A DNA stretch of 64,000 bases, from NCBI GenBank assembly GCA_036001465.1, contig DASYUH010000040.1, positions 75,466 to 139,465 on the forward strand. Direction: 5' to 3'. A model generated the notes under the pieces. It did not search any database. It was not told where the DNA came from and saw only the letters and a list, made by a program, of their open reading frames with translations. The translations under genes were made by a program, and so were the position numbers. The stretch is from Candidatus Polarisedimenticolia bacterium (GTDB taxonomy: Bacteria; Acidobacteriota; Polarisedimenticolia; Gp22-AA2). Each line of letters opens with the position of its first letter. The stretch's first letter is position 1. Below, piece after piece: positions 21,414-30,731 of this stretch.

Positions 21414-22249
21414 ACGCGGTGAAGACGGCCTTTCTGCTCGGGCTGCTGTCGGCCCTGATCGTGGCACTCGGCAGCGTGTTCGGTGGCCCCCGGGGCATGA
21501 TCCTCGCGCTCGGCCTGGCGGCGGTCATGAACTTTTTCTCCTACTGGTTCTCCGATCGCATGGTCCTGGCGTGGCACCGTGCCCAGCCCGTATCCCGGGA
21601 GCAGGCACCCCAGCTGTACGAAATTCTCGAGCGCCTCACGGCCCGCGCCGGCATCCCGATGCCCCGGGTGTACGTCCTCCCCGAGGAGGCCCCCAACGCG
21701 TTCGCCACCGGACGCAACCCGCAGCACGCCGCCGTCGCGGTGACCCACGGCATCCTCCGGCTGCTGAACGCCGAGGAGCTGGAAGGAGTGCTGGCCCACG
21801 AGCTGTCCCACGTGAAGAACCGCGACATCCTCATCGGCTCCATCGCGGCGACCCTGGCGGCGGCCGTGATGGTGATCGCCAACATGGCCCGCTGGGCCGC
21901 CTTCTTCGGAGGGGGGCAGCGCGACGACCGTGGAGGGACGAACCCTATCGCCTTCCTGGCGACGGTGATCCTGGCTCCGATCGCGGCGACGCTCATCCAG
22001 CTCGCGGTGTCGCGCTCGCGCGAGTTCCAGGCGGACGCGACGGGCGCCGAGATGACCCACAATCCGTACGGGCTGGCGAACGCCCTGCAGAAGCTGGAGG
22101 ACTCCAGCCGGCGGATCCCGATGCAGACCGCGGGACCGGCCTCGAGCCACCTCTTCATCGTGAAGCCTTTCACCGGTGGAGCGCTCACCAACCTGTTCAG
22201 CACGCACCCGCCGATCCGCGAGCGGATCCGGCGGCTGACCGGGCGCTGA
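21410..22249 (+). CDS. htpX: M48 membrane zinc protease HtpX
   Basis: This 279-residue integral membrane protease has two N-terminal helices, the metal-binding motif VLAHELSHVKNRD with a downstream Glu in REFQADATGAEM, and two further helices after the motif. HtpX degrades misfolded inner-membrane proteins. The ATG overlaps the hsp20 stop, implying coupled translation. A second, longer M48 protein with a zinc ribbon lies at 33.4-34.4 kb. Confidence 0.95.
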   Translation: MNAVKTAFLLGLLSALIVALGSVFGGPRGMILALGLAAVMNFFSYWFSDRMVLAWHRAQPVSREQAPQLYEILERLTARAGIPMPRVYVLPEEAPNAFATGRNPQHAAVAVTHGILRLLNAEELEGVLAHELSHVKNRDILIGSIAATLAAAVMVIANMARWAAFFGGGQRDDRGGTNPIAFLATVILAPIAATLIQLAVSRSREFQADATGAEMTHNPYGLANALQKLEDSSRRIPMQTAGPASSHLFIVKPFTGGALTNLFSTHPPIRERIRRLTGR

Positions 22250-22266
22250 GTCGGGCGCATCCGGAC

Positions 22267-22893
22267 ATGAACGATCGAAGCGAGACCGCCAAGGACAAGG
22301 GGAACGGGAGGACCAAGGGACGCGAGCCGGCCTTCTCGGTCATCGACCGCAGGTCCACGTCCGCAGACCCCGCCGCGGCCGACGCGCCCCCCCGCCTTCC
22401 CACCTATGTCGAGGAGCTGAAGGCCCGCGCCGAGGAAGCGGAGCGGCGGGCCCGGGAGATTTCGGCGGCCTACCGCCGCATCGACGAAGAACGGGACGCG
22501 TTCCGGGAGCGCCTGTCGCGCGATCTGGATCGGCGTCTCGAGATGGCCCGTGGCGACCTCCTGCGGAAGACCCTGGACGTCCTCGACGACCTCGACCGGG
22601 CGATCGCCGCCGCGCGCGCCGCCACCGATCCCGCCCCGCTCCTGGCCGGGGTGACGCTGATCCGCGACCGCCTGTTCCAGGTGCTCGCCTCGGAGGGGGT
22701 GGAGGCCGTGGCGACGGCGGGCCAGAAGTTCGATCCGGCCGTCGCGGAGGCGATTGCGACCGAAGAGACCCCCGATGCCGAGCGGGACGGGCTGGTCCTC
22801 GAGGAGTCCTCCAGGGGCTACACCCTGGGCGGGACCCTGCTACGGCCGGCGCGCGTCAGGGTGGCGCGCTACCGCCCGCCCGAGCCGGGCTGA
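22267..22893 (+). CDS. grpE: Nucleotide exchange factor GrpE
   Basis: This 208-residue protein has a long N-terminal helix (about 45-110; EELKARAEEAERRAREI) followed by the compact beta domain ending FDPAVAEAIAT and GYTLGGTLLRPARVRVAR. GrpE releases ADP from DnaK. It lies last in the clpB-hsp20-htpX-grpE cluster; dnaK is not in the window. The ATG at 22267 follows the htpX stop by 17 bp. The beta domain is somewhat divergent, but the C-terminal motif is clear. Confidence 0.88.
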   Translation: MNDRSETAKDKGNGRTKGREPAFSVIDRRSTSADPAAADAPPRLPTYVEELKARAEEAERRAREISAAYRRIDEERDAFRERLSRDLDRRLEMARGDLLRKTLDVLDDLDRAIAAARAATDPAPLLAGVTLIRDRLFQVLASEGVEAVATAGQKFDPAVAEAIATEETPDAERDGLVLEESSRGYTLGGTLLRPARVRVARYRPPEPG

Positions 22894-23919
22894 TCAGATC
22901 CGGACAAGATAGGCCGCCGCGAATCCGACCTGGGCGCACATCATCATCAAGTACATGTGCGTCCAGGAGGGATGGTTCTCGGATCGCGCCAGGGCCTGGG
23001 GATCTCGCAGGATCAGGCGGGCGGTCCAGGCGCCCCACGCGCAGAGGACGAGGCCCAGAAGGGTCAGGAGGACGCGGTCGCCCGTCAGGATCGGCCCCCG
23101 GCCGAGCGGGTCGGGGAGGAACGCCCCGATCGGGATGAGCAGCCACGGCAGGACGAAAAACGGCGCGATGAAGCGCGCCGCTCTCTCCACCCCCATTCGG
23201 ATCGGCAGCGTCATGCAGCCGTGGGCGGCGTCCCCTTCCATGTCGGAAAAATCCTTGCTCGAGGTCGCGCCGAGAAGAAACAGCAGGAAGATGGCGCCGA
23301 TGTACCACGCTTCTACATGGACCACGCTTGCGACCATGGACCAGCCGGCGACCTTCAAGAGACACCCGCGCGGCACGGCGATGGTGAGGTTCGCCCAGAT
23401 CCCGAAGCGCTTGGTGCGCCCCCAGGCGGGGTCGGAGTAGACCAGCGTGAACAGCAGGCCGGCCAGATAGACGAAGAAGCACTGGTGCTCCCGCAGGGGG
23501 GCCGTCGCCTTCTCCCAGAGCGTGACCCTCGGGTGGACGACGATCAACCAGGTCGGCACGATCGCCAGGACGTAGAGCAGGGCGGCAAACCGCATCCCGG
23601 TGGACGGCCGGATCGCTCCGGAGACCAGGGGCCTCTGCGGCTTGTTCCGGCGATCGATTTCCAGATCGTGGTACTGGTTGATGACGTTGCTCGCCGCGTT
23701 CAGCAGGGCGGCGGTCAGGGACCCGAGGGCGATCATGAGGACGACGGCCAGCGAAAGCCGCCGATCGGGATCGGGGTTGTGCGCGGATCCGAACGCGCAG
23801 AGCGCCCCCGAGACCACCCCGAAGGTCGGCGGCAGGAGCGTGAACGGCCGCGTGAACGCGAAATACAGCCGCGCTCTCGAGGCGAAGCTCCTGACCGAGG
23901 GGACCCGTGGCCAACCCAT
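22894..23919 (-). CDS. UbiA-family prenyltransferase
   Basis: This 341-residue membrane protein has 8-9 predicted helices and the two Asp-rich Mg-diphosphate motifs: NVINQYHDLEIDRRNKPQRP and KDFSDMEGDAAHG. It joins a prenyl diphosphate to an acceptor. The acceptor is not evident; homologues make quinone precursors, chlorophyll-type side chains or archaeal-type ether lipids. Directly upstream on the same strand is a fused phytol-kinase/DUF92 protein that could supply a prenyl diphosphate, so the pair may act in one pathway. Its end abuts the convergent grpE. Confidence 0.88.
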   Translation of the reverse strand: MGWPRVPSVRSFASRARLYFAFTRPFTLLPPTFGVVSGALCAFGSAHNPDPDRRLSLAVVLMIALGSLTAALLNAASNVINQYHDLEIDRRNKPQRPLVSGAIRPSTGMRFAALLYVLAIVPTWLIVVHPRVTLWEKATAPLREHQCFFVYLAGLLFTLVYSDPAWGRTKRFGIWANLTIAVPRGCLLKVAGWSMVASVVHVEAWYIGAIFLLFLLGATSSKDFSDMEGDAAHGCMTLPIRMGVERAARFIAPFFVLPWLLIPIGAFLPDPLGRGPILTGDRVLLTLLGLVLCAWGAWTARLILRDPQALARSENHPSWTHMYLMMMCAQVGFAAAYLVRI

Positions 23920-23933
23920 GAGGGCTCCCAGTC

Positions 23934-25253
23934 CTAGGACAGCGCCAGGAGCCCGATCCCGCTCAGGGCGCCGACGAGCGTATTGGAGAAGTTCACCGCT
24001 TCGTTGTCGATGAGCCCGCGGGTCTCGAGCGTGGCCCCGAGGATCGAGTCGGCGGTCGAGCCGATGAATGCCGCCGCCAGCACGAGAGGCGTCCGCTCCG
24101 TCGGGATGAAACCGGTGGCCGTTGCGATGGCACAGAGGACCCACGCCGCGGCGAGCCCGGCCAGGGTCCCCGCCCAGGAGACCCCCCCGTCGGTGCCGGC
24201 CGGGACCGGACGCAGGGTCGTGATCAGGACCGGCCGGCCGCCGTACGCGCGGCCGATCTCGCTGCTGACGGTGTCGAATGCGGCCGTGGCATAGGCGCAG
24301 ACGAACGCCAGGGCGAACATCGCGGGCTCGGCCGCCGAGAGGACCAGGAACGCCAGGTAGACGGCGACGCCGCAGTTCGCCAGCGCGTGCCGGGCCGAGC
24401 GCGCCCCTTTCTTCTCCTGGGCGATGCCCAGGCGCTCCTTCCGGCGTCGGCCGAGGCGCGTCGCGCCGGAACCAAGAACGAAGAACGCGACCAGGATGAG
24501 GAAACCCCGCCAGCCCGCAAACACCATGGTCAGGACACCCACGAACAGTCCGGCGATCATGCCCGAGCTGTCCACCATGCCGCTGCGCCTGAAGCCGAAG
24601 GCCAGGACCGTGTTGATCCCCACGGCCAGAAGAAACAGGGGACCGAGCGTCGGCGCCGCCGCCTGGAGACGCTCCGGGTCGACCTCGAGCAGACCCGCCA
24701 GGAACGCCGCCGACAGGAGCGGAACCGTGAGGTTGTCGTCCAGCCGCCACGGAAGGGACTCCATGAAGGCGGCGAACAGGGAGGCGGCGGCCGCCAGGAC
24801 AGCCGCTCCCATTGCGGGTCGCCCCATGAACACCAGGACGGCCCAGGAGAACAGCCAGGCCGCCAGCGCGAAGGCGATCGATCCTTCCACCGTTTTGGCC
24901 CGATTCCAGGGAATCGGGCGCCGCCCGAGGCGCCGCCCGATCCATCCGGCGGCGCTGTCCCCGGCCGCCATGATCCCCCAGGCCGCCGCGACGATGTCCA
25001 TGCGGCGGTGGAAGACCAGCACCAGCAGGAGAACGGCGATGGGGTAGATCACGATCCCGGATCGCCAGGGGGATCCCCGCTCTCCTTCCCGGAAGAGCGA
25101 TGGGGCCAGACGCGGCAGGACGAACAGGTTGAAGAGGACCGCGCCCCCGGCGGCCCCCGCGGCCTCGAGAGGCGACAGCCACGGGAGGAGGAAGGCCAGC
25201 CCCCCCATGGCGAGGTGGACCGCCCTGCGTTGCGTTTCGCCGCGCCCCCTCAC
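23934..25253 (-). CDS. Fused phytol/dolichol-kinase-like and DUF92 (VTE6-like) membrane protein
   Basis: This is a 439-residue membrane protein with about 12 helices. The N-terminal half has the SEC59/VTE5 polyprenol kinase pattern: TQRRAVHLAMGG at the start and GDSAAGWIGRRLGRRP followed by KTVEGSIAF. The C-terminal half is DUF92/TMEM19 (VSSEIGRAYGGRPVLITTLR, GTDGGVSWAGTLAGLAAA, GSTADSILGATLE). In plants VTE5 and VTE6 successively phosphorylate phytol to phytyl diphosphate; here both are in one chain. The GTG at 25253 keeps the conserved RRAVHL segment; ATG 25208 would remove it. The substrate is inferred. Confidence 0.8.
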   Translation of the reverse strand: MRGRGETQRRAVHLAMGGLAFLLPWLSPLEAAGAAGGAVLFNLFVLPRLAPSLFREGERGSPWRSGIVIYPIAVLLLVLVFHRRMDIVAAAWGIMAAGDSAAGWIGRRLGRRPIPWNRAKTVEGSIAFALAAWLFSWAVLVFMGRPAMGAAVLAAAASLFAAFMESLPWRLDDNLTVPLLSAAFLAGLLEVDPERLQAAAPTLGPLFLLAVGINTVLAFGFRRSGMVDSSGMIAGLFVGVLTMVFAGWRGFLILVAFFVLGSGATRLGRRRKERLGIAQEKKGARSARHALANCGVAVYLAFLVLSAAEPAMFALAFVCAYATAAFDTVSSEIGRAYGGRPVLITTLRPVPAGTDGGVSWAGTLAGLAAAWVLCAIATATGFIPTERTPLVLAAAFIGSTADSILGATLETRGLIDNEAVNFSNTLVGALSGIGLLALS

Positions 25254-25261
25254 CGGTCCGC

Positions 25262-26263
25262 TCAAGCCTTCCCCGTGGGGCGGCCGCCCCCGCCCCGCAT
25301 GGCCTCGAGGGTCGCGCGCAGCCCTTCCCGCAGGGGCGTGATGCGGTAGCCGAGCTCGCGGACCGCGCGCTCGCTGGCATAGGCCCAGTGGTGCCGGAAC
25401 GTCCTGATGGCCCCGTCCGTGAACTCCGGTGTCCGGCCGGTGAGCCGGGCCCTCACGCGCTGCACCCGGCCGGCCGTTTCCGCGACCCAGAAAGGGACGG
25501 TGGTCCGGGGCGGCGCGATGCCCGTCAACTCCTGAAGCCGGGAGAACAGCTCGTCCTGCGTGGCGTTTTCCCCCCCCAGAATGTAGCCTCTCCCGGGGGT
25601 TCCTTTCTCGAGCGCCAGCAGATGCCCGGCGGCGACGTCCGCGGCGTAGGCATAACAGATGCGGGTCGGCCGGCCTCCCAGGCGGGTCCGCGTCCGTCCC
25701 GCGGCATAGTCGGCGAAGACCCTTTCCATGAGGTTCCCCTGCGTCGCGGCTCCCGGCCCGTAGACGACCCCCGGGTAGAGAATCACGATCGGGTGCCCTG
25801 CCGAGGCCCGCTCGACCGCCAGCCTCTCCGCGGCCCACTTGCTGCGCTCGTAGTCGGTCCTGAAGTTGAACTCGGTGCGCGCGCAGGTCTCATCGCGCGC
25901 CTCGGGGCCGGTCGGCCCCAGGGCCGCGATCGTGGAGGTGTAGACGATCCTCGAAACGCCGCGCCGCTCGGCGGCGCGCAGGACCGCCGCGAGCCCCTCC
26001 ACGTTGACCCGGTCGAACTCGCGCGGGTCGCGGACCCACATCTTGACCAGGGCCGCCATGTGCACGCACGCGTCACAGCCGGCGAGCGCCCGCTCGAGCG
26101 AGGGCGGGTCGAGCACGTCCCCCGCGACCGGGGAGCAGCCCGGCGGGCCGGCGGCCTCTCTTCCGCGGCGCACCAGGGCCAGGACGGAGTGTCCGGCCCC
26201 CGCGAGACGCGCGGCGACGTGCGCCCCGAGGTAGCCGGTCGAGCCCGTGATCAGGACCTTCAC
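25262..26263 (-). CDS. Extended SDR NAD(P)-dependent epimerase/reductase (HpnA/dihydroflavonol-reductase-like)
   Basis: This 333-residue extended short-chain dehydrogenase has the Rossmann motif ITGSTGYLGAHVAARL and the catalytic Tyr/Lys in YERSKWAAE. Its segments (YPGVVYGPGAATQGN, ILGGENATQDELF) are typical of the hopanoid-associated HpnA and dihydroflavonol-reductase subfamily. No hopanoid cyclase is present, so the substrate stays open. It starts at a GTG overlapping the rmlD-like stop as GTGA and lies 9 bp before the DUF92 fusion, so it is translated within the same operon. Confidence 0.82.
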   Translation of the reverse strand: MKVLITGSTGYLGAHVAARLAGAGHSVLALVRRGREAAGPPGCSPVAGDVLDPPSLERALAGCDACVHMAALVKMWVRDPREFDRVNVEGLAAVLRAAERRGVSRIVYTSTIAALGPTGPEARDETCARTEFNFRTDYERSKWAAERLAVERASAGHPIVILYPGVVYGPGAATQGNLMERVFADYAAGRTRTRLGGRPTRICYAYAADVAAGHLLALEKGTPGRGYILGGENATQDELFSRLQELTGIAPPRTTVPFWVAETAGRVQRVRARLTGRTPEFTDGAIRTFRHHWAYASERAVRELGYRITPLREGLRATLEAMRGGGGRPTGKA

Positions 26264-27141
26264 GCGTGCGCCTCCCCCGCCGGCGTGGCGACGAGATACT
26301 CGCGGAGCGCCTCCTGCCACGTGCGGGGCGCCTTTCCCGCCAGGCGGGTGTAGCGCGTCGCGTCCAGCGCCGAAAAGGCGGGCCGGACGGCAATCCGCCC
26401 GGCCTCGGCGGTCTGGATCGGCTGCAGCGCCACCCCCCGGAAGCCCCCGGCGTCGAGGATGAACCGCGCCATCTCGAAGCGCGAGCAGATGCCTGAGTTC
26501 GCGAAGTGAATGAGACCGCGGACCTCGCCGTCGACCAGGCGGCACAAGGCGCGCGCCAGGTCGAGCACGTAGGTCGGCGAGCCGAGCTGATCGTCCACCA
26601 CGCGGAGCGTTCCGCCGTTCCTGGCGCGGGCGCGGATGGCGTCCACGAAGTTGGGGCGTCCGGCGCCGTACAGCCATGCGGTCCTCACGATCAGGTGATC
26701 CGGAGCCAGCGCGGCCACCTCCCCTTCGCCTTCGAGCTTGCCGCGACCATACTCCGACAGCGGCGCCGGCGGGTCGTCCTCGGTGTAGGGCCGACGGGCG
26801 CGACCGTCGAACACGAAATCGGTGCTGACGTGCAGGATCCGGCAACCGGCCGCCGCCGCCGCGCGCGCCGCGTTTCCGGCCCCTTCGACATTGATCCGCC
26901 TCGCCGCTTCCGGATCGGCTTCGCAGCCGTCCACGTCGGTATAGGCGGCGCAGTTGATGATCGCGTCGGGACGCAGCCGCTCGATCTCCGTCTCCAGGCG
27001 AAAGCGATCCGTCACGTCGGCCTCGGCGCGGGTGGCGGAAATGGTGCCGGGAAAGACCTCCTCCAGGACCTCCACCAGCACGCGCCCGAGCATGCCGCCG
27101 GCCCCGAGCACCATCGGGACGAACTCGGCGCGGGTCTTCAT
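26260..27141 (-). CDS. rmlD: dTDP-4-dehydrorhamnose reductase (RmlD)-like
   Basis: This 293-residue SDR has GAGGMLGRVLVEVL at the N-terminus, INCAAYTDVDGCEADP, STDFVFDGRARRPYTEDD and the catalytic YGRGKLEGE, all typical of RmlD. It makes dTDP-L-rhamnose, a surface-polysaccharide precursor. rmlA, rmlB and rmlC are not adjacent, so a related deoxysugar reductase is possible. The ATG overlaps the lptD stop (ATGA) and its own stop overlaps the next start, showing tight coupling. Confidence 0.85.
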   Translation of the reverse strand: MKTRAEFVPMVLGAGGMLGRVLVEVLEEVFPGTISATRAEADVTDRFRLETEIERLRPDAIINCAAYTDVDGCEADPEAARRINVEGAGNAARAAAAAGCRILHVSTDFVFDGRARRPYTEDDPPAPLSEYGRGKLEGEGEVAALAPDHLIVRTAWLYGAGRPNFVDAIRARARNGGTLRVVDDQLGSPTYVLDLARALCRLVDGEVRGLIHFANSGICSRFEMARFILDAGGFRGVALQPIQTAEAGRIAVRPAFSALDATRYTRLAGKAPRTWQEALREYLVATPAGEAHA

Positions 27142-29837
27142 GGGACGATGCCCGGGAAGGTCCCCGGCAGCGCCCCCGAGGAGCCCGACTGGAAGTCGAT
27201 CACGTTCCCCACCCCCTTCAGGTTGATGAGAAAGCGGAACTCGCGCTGGCTGGTGCCCAGGAAATTGCGGTTCAGCACCTCCAGCTGGAAGCCGCAGCAC
27301 TGCGTGTTGTAGCCGAACCGGTAGCGCTGATCGCGGAGCCGCGGCTCGCCGGGAAGGACGTCTCCCAGCTCGTAGTTCGTCTGCATTCCGAGGAGAACCC
27401 GCCGGCCGAGGAAGTTGGTCTCCCCCTGGAGGCCGATCTGGTTGCGGTCGAACGCCTCGCTGAAGGCGAGCCCCTTGTCGAAGGCCGCCCTGCCTTCCAG
27501 GTCGCGCACCATGGACCAGGTGAGATCGACGAACCCGCGCCGCGTGCTGCGCAGGTTGGCGCTCAGGCTGGCCTCGCGGATCTGCCGGAACAGAATGTCG
27601 AACGAGCCGCGCACGTCGAGGCTGGCGTGGATCGACGGGTTGATCCGCAGGGTCGCGCGCACCGGCGAGACCGGGCTCGTCACCGGATCGTCGGGGAAGC
27701 CGAGCGCGGTCGAGGAGCTGAGCGGCCCCAGGAACGAGTAGTCCTGGCTGATCTCGAGCGTGGCGATTTCGACAGTGCTGAGCTTCTTCTTGTCCTCCGT
27801 GGATTCGGGGGCAGGGACGCCCGTTGCACCGCGGGCAGCCTCCGACTTGCGGCGTAATATCTGCGCCGCCTGGGCGAGGGCATCGCCTCCGCCACCACCG
27901 CCCACGAACGTCGCGTTCGAGGGCCCCAGAAGCGCCCCGAGATCGGCGGTCCCGGCCACGGGGCGCTTGGCGTAGAGGCGGGTGACCAGGGCGTACGTGA
28001 CACGGTTGGTGTTCGCCCGCACGGCGTCGATCTCGTCGAACGGGACGACCCGATCGGTGTCCTCGACCCGTGAGAGATAGCTGTAGCGGATCTGCGGCTC
28101 GAAGGCGTGCTTGTACTGCGGCGAGAAATGCGAGCCCGGCCGATCGAAGACCCGGCTGAACCGCGGACCGATGAGAGTCAGGCCGGCCTGGTAGTTGTGC
28201 CGGTTGAATGACTCGTTGGAGGGCAGCGCCCTCTCTTCGTCGCGAATCCCGTTTCCCTGGCCGAAATCGATCGTCAGGGCATTGTTGTCGCACCCGATGT
28301 CGTCCCCCGCGTCGAAGAAGCCGTCCAGGTTCTCGTCGTGCTCGCTGTTGTCCTTGCCGTCCCCTTCGCCGAAATCGCCCGTGCCGGGGATGCCGTCGCA
28401 GCCGGCATCGGTAATCTGGCTGGCGGAGTAGAAGGTGTTCCTGTATCCCAGGCTGGCGTCGATGTCGAGCCAGGGCAGCGGCGAGAGCTGCGACGAGAAC
28501 AGGGGAAAGGCGTCGAAGCGGGTGTAGCCGGGGCCGCCGACCCCCTTGTCGAAGTAGTTGGCCGACGATTCGAGCGTCATGAAGAGGGGCGTCCGGCCAA
28601 GCCGCTGCCGCCGGCCGCGCAGCTCGACCTTCGGCTTGATCCAGCGGGTGATCGTCTCCTCCTCGGTCAGGGAAAACGAGTCGCCGATAAGGGGCTCCAC
28701 CGGGACGTTGATCAGCTGCTCGCGCCTCTCCCCTCTCAGGTTCAGCGTGTAGAAACCCCAGGTGCGGGTCACGAACACGTTGCTCAGGGCCTGCGGGTTC
28801 GTCGACAGCCTCAGATCCCGTTCGAAGTCCCGGTAATAGTCAAAGTCGCTGATGAAATTCGCGTTCGCGACGAAGCGCCAGCCAGGAAGAAATTCCTGGT
28901 TGTGTCCATAATTGATCACCCAGCGGTCGATCGGGACGCCCTCCTTCTGCTCCTCCTTGGCCACCTGGTCGCGGATGTAGTAGCCGGTGAAGTACCCCCG
29001 GCCGCTCTCGCTGGGGACGTAGCGGTACTCGAGCCCCGTGCCATACCCGGCCAGGGACAGGTAATCCAGGTAAAAGGTCGCGTCCATGTTGCGGCGCATC
29101 GCCCAGTACAGGGCGTTGCTGATGATCGTTCCGCCGCGGCGCGAGAAGCCGAATTCCGGGAACAGCAGGCCGGATGCCCGGTCGGACTTGACCGGCCAGA
29201 CCAGGTACGGAGAGTAGAACACGGGGACGCGCCCGATCTTGAATCGGAGATTGTGCAGGTAGGCGTAATCGTTCTCCCGGATGAGCCCCCGGCCGACCCG
29301 AAAGCTCCAGTAGGGCACCGGCTGCGTGCAGGCCGTGAAGGTCGCATCGTAGAGGACCATCTCGTTCCCGGAGATCTTCTCGACACGCGCTGCCTCGAAA
29401 TAGTAGGAGGGCTCGGCGTAGCCGCGCGCGGCGTAGAAGGTGCCGGTCTCCGTCCCCAGGTTGTAGGTGAGCTTCTCGGCGGTGAGCCGCGAGGTCCCCT
29501 GGTCGAGGATGACGTTCCCCAGCGCCGTGATTTCCTTGGTGGAGGGGATGTACCGCACGAAATCGGCCTGGACCCTCGTGTCCCCATACTTGATGTCGAC
29601 ATACTCCTTGAGGACGAGCTCGTCCTTGCCTATGACCGATCCAGGACCGGCCGCGATCTCGAGCGTCTTTCCCCCCTCCTCCGCGCTGACGATCTTGCGC
29701 TGGCGCTCCGGCGCGGCAGAGGGGGGCGGACCGGGTGGGGGGTCCTGCGCGGTCGCGCTGCCGCAGAGGACGGCGAGCAGGGAGAGGCCCGTTGCAAGCC
29801 TCCCGGCCGGATGCATGCGTCGCCGGCTTCCCCTCAC
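27138..29837 (-). CDS. lptD: LPS-assembly protein LptD
   Basis: This 899-residue outer-membrane protein has a signal peptide (to about residue 30) and an OstA-type beta-jellyroll (about 60-200; GDTRVQADFVRYIPSTKEI). A large barrel begins at PVFYSPYLVWPVKSDRASG, the conserved LptD insertion point. LptD with LptE puts LPS into the outer leaflet. Residues about 477-535 form an Asp/Gly/Asn-rich insert with calcium-loop-like repeats, unusual in LptD. The start is the GTG at 29837 overlapping the MEMO-like stop; an ATG seven codons later would also leave a full signal peptide. Confidence 0.92.
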   Translation of the reverse strand: MRGSRRRMHPAGRLATGLSLLAVLCGSATAQDPPPGPPPSAAPERQRKIVSAEEGGKTLEIAAGPGSVIGKDELVLKEYVDIKYGDTRVQADFVRYIPSTKEITALGNVILDQGTSRLTAEKLTYNLGTETGTFYAARGYAEPSYYFEAARVEKISGNEMVLYDATFTACTQPVPYWSFRVGRGLIRENDYAYLHNLRFKIGRVPVFYSPYLVWPVKSDRASGLLFPEFGFSRRGGTIISNALYWAMRRNMDATFYLDYLSLAGYGTGLEYRYVPSESGRGYFTGYYIRDQVAKEEQKEGVPIDRWVINYGHNQEFLPGWRFVANANFISDFDYYRDFERDLRLSTNPQALSNVFVTRTWGFYTLNLRGERREQLINVPVEPLIGDSFSLTEEETITRWIKPKVELRGRRQRLGRTPLFMTLESSANYFDKGVGGPGYTRFDAFPLFSSQLSPLPWLDIDASLGYRNTFYSASQITDAGCDGIPGTGDFGEGDGKDNSEHDENLDGFFDAGDDIGCDNNALTIDFGQGNGIRDEERALPSNESFNRHNYQAGLTLIGPRFSRVFDRPGSHFSPQYKHAFEPQIRYSYLSRVEDTDRVVPFDEIDAVRANTNRVTYALVTRLYAKRPVAGTADLGALLGPSNATFVGGGGGGDALAQAAQILRRKSEAARGATGVPAPESTEDKKKLSTVEIATLEISQDYSFLGPLSSSTALGFPDDPVTSPVSPVRATLRINPSIHASLDVRGSFDILFRQIREASLSANLRSTRRGFVDLTWSMVRDLEGRAAFDKGLAFSEAFDRNQIGLQGETNFLGRRVLLGMQTNYELGDVLPGEPRLRDQRYRFGYNTQCCGFQLEVLNRNFLGTSQREFRFLINLKGVGNVIDFQSGSSGALPGTFPGIVP

Positions 29838-30643
29838 GAGACGGCGACGCCGGCGTACCCGACGACCGATCGGCCGTCACCCGTGGTCTCCCCCGAGTGA
29901 CCGTAGGCGACGAGCAGCCCCCCGGAGGCGCCCAGCCGACGTGCCGCCTCCAGCCCGGCGACCGCCGGAGCGATTCCGCACATGCTGATCGCCTCCTCCC
30001 GCACGACGCGGTGCAGCCCTTCGGGGTCGATCGCGAGCAGGCGGTCGATCGCCTTCCGATCCTGTCTCCTGGCCACTTCCGCCGGCACGTAATGGGACAT
30101 GTCGCTGCTGATGATCGTCAGGATGTCGTCCCCGCCGTCTCCGATCGCCGCCGCCAGAGCGCGCCCCAGGTCGAGCAGTGTGCCGAGGTGCATCGTGCCG
30201 ACGCAGATCGGCACGAACCGGAACTCGCCGACGAGGTGCTGCAGGAACGGGAGCTGCACCTCCAGGGAATGCTCGCGGCCGTGCGCCCGGGCGTCCACCC
30301 GGGCGTGCGGGCAGCGCTCCAGGATGGCGCGCGCCAGAGGGACGTCGATCGGGACACGGCCCAGGGGAGTCTCCCAGTGCCCCTCGTCGTTCATCGCGAT
30401 CGGCTCTCCGACACCCGTATGGTTCGGGCAGAGGATGACCGCACGCCGCGGCAGGCGCGTCGAGGTGTACGTCGCGCCCGCCACCCGGCCCGAATACATG
30501 TATCCCGCGTGGGGCACGAGGAGGGCAATCCCCCGTGGCCCGGCCGGCGACGGCTGCCCGTCCGTGAGCGCTGTGAGGTCGCGCCTCAGTGTCTCCGGAT
30601 CGGCTGCGTAGAACTGGCCGGCGACGGCGGGCCTGCGGATCAT
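29834..30643 (-). CDS. MEMO1-family protein (AmmeMemoRadiSam system protein B-like)
   Basis: This 269-residue protein matches the MEMO1 family, a relative of class III extradiol dioxygenases. It has RRPAVAGQFYAADPETL at the N-terminus, LVPHAGYMYSGRVAGATY, EHSLEVQLPFLQHL and ISSDMSHYVP. Conserved histidines may bind a metal. Family members often co-occur with a radical SAM protein and AMMECR1; here neither is adjacent, though an unrelated B12-binding radical SAM protein lies 1 kb away. It is the first gene of the lptD operon, and its stop overlaps the lptD start. Confidence 0.88.
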   Translation of the reverse strand: MIRRPAVAGQFYAADPETLRRDLTALTDGQPSPAGPRGIALLVPHAGYMYSGRVAGATYTSTRLPRRAVILCPNHTGVGEPIAMNDEGHWETPLGRVPIDVPLARAILERCPHARVDARAHGREHSLEVQLPFLQHLVGEFRFVPICVGTMHLGTLLDLGRALAAAIGDGGDDILTIISSDMSHYVPAEVARRQDRKAIDRLLAIDPEGLHRVVREEAISMCGIAPAVAGLEAARRLGASGGLLVAYGHSGETTGDGRSVVGYAGVAVS

Positions 30644-30731
30644 CTCGGTTTCCGGTGCTCCCCGCGATCCGGGGAGCGGCCGCCATGCTACCAGATGAAT
30701 GTGCCAAATTCAACAAAATGGGACACTTGCA

